64,000 nt of DNA from an uncultured Phycisphaerales bacterium (GTDB taxonomy: Bacteria > Planctomycetota > Phycisphaerae > Phycisphaerales > SM1A02). Made by a program: the position numbers and the translations under genes. Location: the NCBI GenBank assembly GCA_949373145.1, contig CASICI010000011.1:1-64000 (forward strand), read 5' to 3'. The notes under the pieces were generated by a model, which did no database searches, was not told the origin of the DNA, and saw only the letters and a list, made by a program, of their open reading frames with translations. Shown here in pieces: positions 58,202-64,000 of the stretch; position 1 is the stretch's first letter, and every line of letters begins with the position of its first letter.

Positions 58202-58656
58202 CTGACGTGACTCGTACTGCAAGACGATGTGCCCTTCAGGTGCTCTATCAGATGGACGCCATCGACCTCGCGGATCAACTTCCGTTCGCCGAGGAACAGC
58301 GCATCAGAAGCACGCTTGTCGAGGGTGGAAGTTCCGATGAGGCCCGGAATCTCGGAGTCGAACTCGCCAAAGGGGCCTGGGCCGATCGTCTGCGCTGCGA
58401 TGCGTTGGTCGAACCCTGCACCCCCGAATGGCCCACACATCGGCAACCCATGATCGACCGCAACATTCTCAGGCTGGCACTGCATGAGATCGCCGTCGCC
58501 GATGTGCCACCCAAGGTGGCCATCAACGATGCCGTGGAACTTGCGAAGGAATACGGCGGCGAGAAGTCGCCCGGTTTCGTGAATGCTGTTCTGGACCGCA
58601 TCTGGAAGGCGGACGAGCCCGAACAAGAGTCCGCCGTCGATGGGGAAGACTCATGA
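58198..58656 (+). CDS. nusB: Transcription antitermination factor NusB
   Basis: The 152-residue all-helical protein binds boxA of rRNA transcripts with S10. [51 protein letters not shown] and [11 protein letters not shown] are the family motifs. The TTG start overlaps the ribH stop (TTGA). Confidence 0.94.
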   Translation: MTDVTRTARRCALQVLYQMDAIDLADQLPFAEEQRIRSTLVEGGSSDEARNLGVELAKGAWADRLRCDALVEPCTPEWPTHRQPMIDRNILRLALHEIAVADVPPKVAINDAVELAKEYGGEKSPGFVNAVLDRIWKADEPEQESAVDGEDS

Positions 58657-58707
58657 GTCGCCTGGATGCCATGGTCGCCCGATCATTGGTGCGGGAGTTC
58701 TGAACCG

Positions 58708-59634
58708 ATGGGCATCTTCAAATCAACGCTCTCCCGCATTCGCTCCGGTCTGACCAAGACCGCTTCCTCACTGGGTGGGGGTCTTCGGTCCCTGCTCACC
58801 GGTCGAAAGATCGATGATGCTCTTCTCGATCAGATCGAGACCAGTCTCCTCGCGGCGGATGTCGGTTTTCAGGCCACCACTGAAATCGTCGACGCATTGC
58901 GTGAAGACTGGCGTGCCGGTCGCATCAGCACCGGTGATGAAGTGCTGGTCCATCTGAAGGACACGTTGAAGTCCCGCTGGGGTGATGTCGACCGTTCGAT
59001 CGCCGTCGCCGAGGGATGCCCCACGGTCATTCTGGTCGTCGGTGTCAATGGAGTGGGAAAGACCACGAGTGTCGCGAAGATCGCCCACAGCCTTCGCAAG
59101 GAGGGTCGTTCGGTCCTTCTCGCCGCGGCAGACACCTTTCGCGCCGGTGCGGTCGCGCAACTTTCGATCTGGTCGGAGCGACTCGGTGTCGAGATCGTCA
59201 AGGGTGACCAGGGGGCGGACCCTGCTTCGGTCGCATTCGATGCTGCGGAAGCCGCGGTTGCACGTGATGTCGACGTGTTGCTGGTCGATACCGCAGGACG
59301 ACTTCACAACCAGACCGACCTGATGCGTCAGCTGGTCAAGATCCGTGACGTCATCCGCCGCAAGATTCCCGGAGCACCTCACGAGGTTCTTCTCGTGCTC
59401 GACGCCACCAGTGGACAGAACGGTCTGGTTCAAGCCCGGTCCTTTGGTGACGCGGTCGATGTCACCGGTGTCTTTCTCAGCAAGCTGGACGGCACCGCCC
59501 GTGGAGGCATCGTCGTCGCGATTCGTGACGAACTCGAGGTCCCCGTCAAACTCGTCGGGCTCGGAGAGCGGCCTGAAGACGTCGAACCCTTCGATCCCGA
59601 AGCGTTCATCGACGCGATCTTCGCAGAGGGCTGA
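58708..59634 (+). CDS. ftsY: Signal recognition particle receptor FtsY
   Basis: The 308-residue SRP-type GTPase targets ribosomes with nascent membrane proteins to the translocon. VVGVNGVGKTTSVAKIAH (G1), DTFRAGAVAQLSIW, LLVDTAGRLHNQTDLM (G3) and LSKLDGTARGGIVV (G4-region) are visible, with the NG-domain N helices before them. The acidic A domain is short. ATG 58708 has GGGAG 10 bp upstream. Confidence 0.95.
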   Translation: MGIFKSTLSRIRSGLTKTASSLGGGLRSLLTGRKIDDALLDQIETSLLAADVGFQATTEIVDALREDWRAGRISTGDEVLVHLKDTLKSRWGDVDRSIAVAEGCPTVILVVGVNGVGKTTSVAKIAHSLRKEGRSVLLAAADTFRAGAVAQLSIWSERLGVEIVKGDQGADPASVAFDAAEAAVARDVDVLLVDTAGRLHNQTDLMRQLVKIRDVIRRKIPGAPHEVLLVLDATSGQNGLVQARSFGDAVDVTGVFLSKLDGTARGGIVVAIRDELEVPVKLVGLGERPEDVEPFDPEAFIDAIFAEG

Positions 59635-59701
59635 AAACGTCGATATCAGTCCGGAATCCGGGTGCTATAGTTGATTCATCCCACACATGGAGTCTTTTCG
59701 G

Positions 59702-60457
59702 ATGTCTCACCTCGAACCCAGCAACCCCAGCCGACCGACCCGACGTGGATTCACCCTCGTCGAGATGATCATCACCATCGGCATCATCGGCTTGTTGCTC
59801 GGGCTGACGTTCCCCGCACTGAGGACCTTTCAGCGTCAGGCACAAAACGTGCAGTGCCTGAGCAACCTCAGGCAGTTGGGGACCATCGTCCAGACCTACA
59901 TGAACCAGACCGGGGGCCTCCCACCCATGGTCGATTTCATTCCCGCCGCAACCGACAACGGACCAGTCGGTGGTCTGCCGCAGGCTCTGCGGGGCTTCAT
60001 CGACAAGGACAACAAGTGCTGGTGCTGTCCTTCCGACCGCGATGATCAGGGGTCGCTCTCGACCGGAACAAGCTACTTCTACATGCCGGGTCTTCTTCGG
60101 TACTCGCCCAACGTCCAGATCCAGGTCCAGCAGGCCCTCATTCCCTACTACCTCGATCCGATGGTCACCGAAGCACAGCTCGAACGTCGTCGCACCGAGA
60201 TGGAATGTCGAATCGTCACGGCCTTCTACCGCCAGGACGGCCGGCGCATGCCGATGCTGCAGGACAGTGTCGATCGACACCCCGGGACCCGCATCCCAAG
60301 AAACGCCCTCTTCTTCGATGGATCCGTGGGCATGAGCACCGATACCGCCGAGATTCTCGAAGGCGCCGAGGATGACGATGGAGATCTCGATGAGGAACCC
60401 GGAATGACGGATTCGCTCAGTTTCCTCGAACCGAATATCATGTCACCATCATCATGA
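59702..60457 (+). CDS. Type IV prepilin-like (pseudopilin) protein
   Basis: The 251-residue protein has a prepilin leader ending in RRGFTLVEMIITIGIIGLLL, where cleavage after the Gly and methylation of Phe are expected, then a globular part with four closely spaced Cys (LSNLRQLG nearby, and KCWCCPSD). The pattern matches planctomycete H-X9-DG-type pseudopilins (LFFDGSVG near the end), large paralogous families of unknown function. ATG 59702 has GGAG 9 bp upstream; 59687 is possible. It overlaps the next gene by 4 bp. Confidence 0.85.
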   Translation: MSHLEPSNPSRPTRRGFTLVEMIITIGIIGLLLGLTFPALRTFQRQAQNVQCLSNLRQLGTIVQTYMNQTGGLPPMVDFIPAATDNGPVGGLPQALRGFIDKDNKCWCCPSDRDDQGSLSTGTSYFYMPGLLRYSPNVQIQVQQALIPYYLDPMVTEAQLERRRTEMECRIVTAFYRQDGRRMPMLQDSVDRHPGTRIPRNALFFDGSVGMSTDTAEILEGAEDDDGDLDEEPGMTDSLSFLEPNIMSPSS

Positions 60458-61174
60458 GTCAGCTCAACGACATCATCCAGGATCTTCAGTGGAAACTCGG
60501 CGAAAGACGCCGTGAGTTCACCATCGGCGTGTCCGGTCTGCTGCTTGCGCTGCTCGCGGGTCTGCTGGTCTGGTGGGCGTTCTTCGTCCGCTGGCAGCCG
60601 CCGCCGAGCATCTTCGATTCACCGGTTCAGGACGTGCTTGGCTATCTGGCGATGGATGACTTCAGCCAGCTTCCCATGGAAGATCGCATCCAGTTCCTGC
60701 TCGAGTTCTCCGACCGATTCCGCGGCATGGAACAGTCCGACTCGGCCACCATGGCCGCGTTCCTCGCCGGCATCACCGGTCCGGTTCGAGAGACCGCGAC
60801 TCAGAACATCCGGGTGCTCGCCAAGGACATCATGGTCGACGGCGCCGCCGACTATGTGAACATTCCCTTCGCCGCAACGAGGCGCCTTTCTCGACGAGTG
60901 GGTTCTGAAGTGGACCGCACTCGGAGAGCGCGCCGTCACCGGTGAAGAACCCTCTGGCACCGACGAAGAACGCCTCGAAGACATGCGAGCCAACGCCGAA
61001 CGCGACACCACTCGTGAGATGGACGACTCGCGCATTCCAGACCTCACCACCGTCGGCGCGGTGCGGTTCATGGACTTCTGGTCCAGTGAAGTCGAGACCA
61101 GCGCCAGCCCTCGCGAGCAGGGCCAGATCGTGGTCTTCATGCGCGATCTGCGCAAGCACTTCACCGGGAACTGA
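60454..61174 (+). CDS. Single-pass membrane protein, unknown, one frameshift as read
   Basis: Frame 1 (60454-60945) and frame 2 (about 60870-61174) join into one ~240-residue protein. It has one membrane helix (TIGVSGLLLALLAGLLVWWAF) and a helical domain facing the periplasm; changing one base count near 60865-60880 gives QRGAFLDEWVLKWTALGERA in frame. No family recognised. Coupled to the prepilin gene by ATGA, so a role with it is likely. Its end overlaps the convergent FG-GAP gene by 14 bp. Confidence 0.65.
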
Positions 61175-62459
61175 TGTCCGTTCCATTCGTCGAGTCTTCC
61201 GTGATGGTGACTCCTTGATCGAACAGCCACGCGCCGATCGACGCTGAAGTCTCATCCGCCTGATCCGCTCGACCCACGATGATGGCAGCGTTGTCGATCG
61301 AGACGTTGAATCCGAAACGCACCGGTTGTTCGTCCTGTTGTGAGGACGCTCGGAGGCGATCGATCAACGACCAGCCCCAGTGACTTCTTCGATGGATGGT
61401 GATCATCCCATTCGAGCGTGCCGCCGTCTGGTGCTCCGGGGAGCCTATGACCAGGAGATCTCCGGAGGCTGACAGCGACGTGCCGAATCGATCCCCCGGC
61501 CGACCTTCGGGGTCGATGAGTCTGTCGATCAATTCCCATCGTCCCGTTCGACCGGTGAAGACGTGGATCGCGCCCTGATCCTGAAGGGTTCCGGGTGCGG
61601 ACACCAGGAGTTCATGTTCATGAAATATCAACGCACTTCCGAAGAGGTCCCGTGACTGCAGACGATCCGGCACCAGCTTCTGACGCATGCTCCACTTGTC
61701 GCCGCGTTTCTCGTAGCACCACACGGCCCCGGTCTTCTCGCCATGGTCGTCGTCGCCCCATGCGCCGACCGCGAGATGATTCCCCTTCAGAGCGAGACTG
61801 CTTCCGAAGTAGTCGGAGGTTTCGGCGTCAGGGGCGACGATTCGACCGCTGAGCGTCCAGTCATCGTCGCTGCGCTCGAAGATGAAGACGCAACCGGCAT
61901 CACGATCCACCTTGTCGCAACGCGGTGCTCCGATCGCGATGACGTCCTTCTGAATCGCGATCGCGTGTCCGAAGGCGGCATCGGTTTCCGCTGATGGATC
62001 CGCGAACGAACGTTCGACCACCCAGCCATCTTCCGTCTTGAGATACAGCCAGGCCCGTCCGGCGCCCCAGTTGGTCTCAGAGTCATCTGGTGCCCCGATC
62101 AGAATGTGTTGTCCATGACCTCTGAGTGTGAATCCGAACCCATCCGGCCAGGTCCGTTCCGGTGCCATCAGGACCGAGCAAGGATCGTCTGCCGGATGTC
62201 GCCTGTCGTACAGACGGACCTTGCCGGGTCGCAAGGTCCCATCGCGGCCACGATCGGTCGCAATCGCAAGCACCTCGTCGTGCACCAGCACGCCCGATGA
62301 TCCAAAGCGTCGCTCGTCACCGTGCGTCTCTTCGGTCGGCATGTGCCATGTGTGGTGCACCACGAATTCATCCGAATCACCGTGCGTCGATGACAATGCA
62401 GGCATCCCGCCAGAACCCAGCAGGAGCAGAACGATCATGAAGTCTTTCATCGTGGACAT
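61161..62459 (-). CDS. Secreted FG-GAP repeat beta-propeller protein
   Basis: ATG 62459 has a perfect AAGGAGG site and opens a signal peptide (MIVLLLLGSGGMPALSS). The ~430-residue product has about six or seven repeats of the pattern FG-x(3)-AL/SL-x-G-x-x-LAVGA (FGHAIAIQKDVIAIGAPRCD, FGSSLALKGNHLAVGAWGDD, FGSALIFHEHELLVSAPGTL, FGTSLSASGDLLVIGSPEHQ), an integrin-alpha-like propeller. Each D-rich loop could bind calcium. Probably an adhesion or structural surface protein. Confidence 0.85.
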   Translation of the reverse strand: MSTMKDFMIVLLLLGSGGMPALSSTHGDSDEFVVHHTWHMPTEETHGDERRFGSSGVLVHDEVLAIATDRGRDGTLRPGKVRLYDRRHPADDPCSVLMAPERTWPDGFGFTLRGHGQHILIGAPDDSETNWGAGRAWLYLKTEDGWVVERSFADPSAETDAAFGHAIAIQKDVIAIGAPRCDKVDRDAGCVFIFERSDDDWTLSGRIVAPDAETSDYFGSSLALKGNHLAVGAWGDDDHGEKTGAVWCYEKRGDKWSMRQKLVPDRLQSRDLFGSALIFHEHELLVSAPGTLQDQGAIHVFTGRTGRWELIDRLIDPEGRPGDRFGTSLSASGDLLVIGSPEHQTAARSNGMITIHRRSHWGWSLIDRLRASSQQDEQPVRFGFNVSIDNAAIIVGRADQADETSASIGAWLFDQGVTITEDSTNGTDISSR

Positions 62460-62571
62460 GAGCCCTCCTTGCACGGAGGGTAGGCGTCATTCGATGCCAT
62501 CTCTCAAGTGACGCGAAAGGGCTGTGTTCCGAGTCTCAAAAAGTGCACGCAGTGGAAGTTGGGGGGTCGTT

Positions 62572-63417
62572 TCAGCCACCGCGTGCCGACTCGTCCCGTT
62601 CCCACACGTCGAATCGACGCTTCTTGAACTGTTGGTTCGCCCGAATTCGAGTGGCCATCTTGAGTGTGATGTAGATCGACGAGGAAATCGGATGACGGAA
62701 CAGGCTTGCGAGCATCGAACCCTTGGTCGTGCCTTCTCCCTGCTCTTCGCGTGGTGCGTATCCCTTGGCCGTCAGTTCCAGCGCGCCCAGCCGTGAGCGG
62801 GTCTTGATGGCGATCAATCCCTTGAGATTCGTGGGAGCGAACACGTTGAACGTGCAGTTTGTCAGGGTGCGCCGTTCCGCTCGAGTGAAAAGCTGATGCG
62901 CGAAACCATCATCCGCAATGATTGGTGGGAACCAGTCGAAACGGGCACGCCCTTCCTCGGACATCGCGTAAAAGCCCGTACCGAGCATGTGGCCGTCCGA
63001 ATGATAGGGAGTGCGCCTCCAGGCTTCGTAGAAGTTTCGGATGATGAATCCCGAGTCGGTCGTCACGAAGTGAGCCGTCGGGCTGACGGCCAGGCACCCG
63101 TTCTTCAAGGCGTCATGGCAGCGGGCCAGGCAGTCGACGGACAATTCGATGTCTGCATCCAGATACACCCTCGGAAACAACGTGCAGGCCTTGTCCCCGG
63201 CATTGAGCGCATTGATCTTCGAGCCTTCCTCGAGTTCGATCACCGTGACCCTGTCTCCGAAACCACGTGCGATTTCAGCGGTGTCGTCATGGCAGCCGTT
63301 CGGAACCACCACGATCTCAAGCTGGTCGAGTTCCTGTTGTTTGAACAGACGCTCGATGCACCGGCCGATCACCGCGGCCTCGTTGTATGCAGGTATGACT
63401 ACGCTGAAGCATTTCAT
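62572..63417 (-). CDS. Family 2 glycosyltransferase
   Basis: The 281-residue protein has the GT-A nucleotide-sugar domain of GT2: SVVIPAYNEAAVIGRCIERL, VVPNGCHDDTAEIARGF, the DxD-like VYLDADIELS and a DDGFAHQLF acceptor motif. No membrane helix is obvious. It lies 25 bp after the acetyltransferase gene and is probably in an operon with it, making a surface polysaccharide. Confidence 0.88.
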   Translation of the reverse strand: MKCFSVVIPAYNEAAVIGRCIERLFKQQELDQLEIVVVPNGCHDDTAEIARGFGDRVTVIELEEGSKINALNAGDKACTLFPRVYLDADIELSVDCLARCHDALKNGCLAVSPTAHFVTTDSGFIIRNFYEAWRRTPYHSDGHMLGTGFYAMSEEGRARFDWFPPIIADDGFAHQLFTRAERRTLTNCTFNVFAPTNLKGLIAIKTRSRLGALELTAKGYAPREEQGEGTTKGSMLASLFRHPISSSIYITLKMATRIRANQQFKKRRFDVWERDESARGG

Positions 63418-63442
63418 GTTCTGGTCCCGCTCGCGGATGCGC

Positions 63443-64000
63443 TCACTCGTTTTCCTGCTCGCTGTCGGGTCGGGTTCGGGTGCCGATCACACGTGCCGGC
63501 ACCCCTCCGACGATCGACCAGGGTTCCACATCATGGGTGATCACGGCGTTGGCGGCGGCGATCGCATGTTTCCCGATCGTCACGCCCGGCATGACCATCA
63601 CCATCGCCCCCAGCCACACATCGTCCTCGATCCGGACGTCATCCTCGAGCATCGGCTGGGCGTTCGCTGGCACCCCCAGGTTGAACCCGTAACTCGCACA
63701 GGTCATCAGGCAGAAGGGTCCGATGAGCACGTCTTCACCGATGGAGATCCGACCGCTGTGCTGCCCTGCAAGCAGCGTCGTGCCATGAGCGATGACCGTG
63801 CGCTCTCCGACCTCGATTCGCTCTCCGTTTCCAATCAACGTGGTCGGCGCCACATGGGCGGTCTTTGCACGCTTCATCTTCCTCATGCCTTCGAGGTGGT
63901 GGTTGCTCTTGAAGTGCAAAGTGCGAATCAGGTGGATGAACAGTGAGGGGCGCAACAAGTTCGTCACCAGCTTGAGGACCCGCGCGACCTTGCCTTGCTT
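63443..64000 (-). CDS. Hexapeptide-repeat acyltransferase, possibly continuing beyond the window
   Basis: A left-handed beta-helix protein of the maltose/galactoside O-acetyltransferase type: ISIGEDVLIGPFCLMTC, VWLGAMVMVMPGVTIGKHAI and WSIVGGVPARVIG. The frame is open to the right edge, although a GTG at 63967 could start a 174-residue product. It likely acetylates a sugar of an exported polysaccharide; the acceptor is unknown. Confidence 0.8.
   Translation of the reverse strand, partial: KQGKVARVLKLVTNLLRPSLFIHLIRTLHFKSNHHLEGMRKMKRAKTAHVAPTTLIGNGERIEVGERTVIAHGTTLLAGQHSGRISIGEDVLIGPFCLMTCASYGFNLGVPANAQPMLEDDVRIEDDVWLGAMVMVMPGVTIGKHAIAAANAVITHDVEPWSIVGGVPARVIGTRTRPDSEQENE

Overview
The window looks like a chromosomal segment of a planctomycete of the Phycisphaerae type. 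The signs are a 16S rRNA gene with its own promoter and terminator and no linked 23S or 5S, an outer-membrane assembly protein (LptD-like), several secreted enzymes carrying dockerin-like calcium-binding repeats of the form D-x-[ND]-x-D-G-x-V-D-G-x-D-L, and many large secreted proteins without close known relatives. This placement is an inference from the sequence; the lineage was not computed. No phage, insertion sequence, CRISPR array or tRNA was seen.

Layout. 1-5.1 kb: surface-glycan genes (asparagine synthetase-like enzyme, GT4 glycosyltransferase, PglC-type phosphoglycosyl transferase, PglD/NeuD-type acetyltransferase, PglF/CapD-type UDP-sugar 4,6-dehydratase). 5.2-8.9 kb: two secreted proteins, one with long Gly/Arg repeats. 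9-14.2 kb: serine acetyltransferase, aconitase, ComF-like protein. 14.4-16.5 kb: solitary 16S rRNA unit. 16.5-27.5 kb: exported enzymes and lipoproteins (cholesterol oxidase-like flavoenzyme, GH18 chitinase, multicopper oxidase, a transglutaminase/esterase fusion, an unknown 690-residue protein, a His/Gly-rich lipoprotein). 27.6-39.1 kb: transketolase and RpiB, a PepSY-FKBP isomerase, a three-gene operon (threonine aldolase, HAD phosphatase, M29 aminopeptidase) and uncharacterised envelope proteins. 39.2-45.8 kb: a tight four-gene operon for a nonulosonic acid (sialic/legionaminic-type) pathway, led by a 1,240-residue fusion protein. 45.9-53.2 kb: HDOD protein, Lon-N-domain protein, cyclophilin lipoprotein, galactokinase, HAD phosphatase, LemA-HtpX pair, RuvB. 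53.3-64 kb: LptD-like protein, UbiA-family protein, RibH-NusB-FtsY-prepilin run, FG-GAP propeller protein, and a GT2/acetyltransferase pair running off the right edge.

How the genes fit together. The most distinctive part is the operon at 39-46 kb. A Maf-type flagellin glycosyltransferase is fused to a cytidylyltransferase-like domain and to a radical-SAM/SPASM-like domain that has lost most of its cluster cysteines, and it is followed with 4-bp overlaps by NeuA, NeuB and NeuC homologues. The PglF/PglD-type enzymes at 2.5-5 kb could supply the 2,4-diacetamido sugar from which legionaminic acid is made; that link is an inference.

Sequence quality. Six genes are interrupted by about eleven apparent single-base frameshifts, nine of them between 0.7 and 6.5 kb. 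Joined across frames, the pieces give well-conserved proteins, so these are either local sequence errors or very recent decay. Broken genes are given here as single spans.
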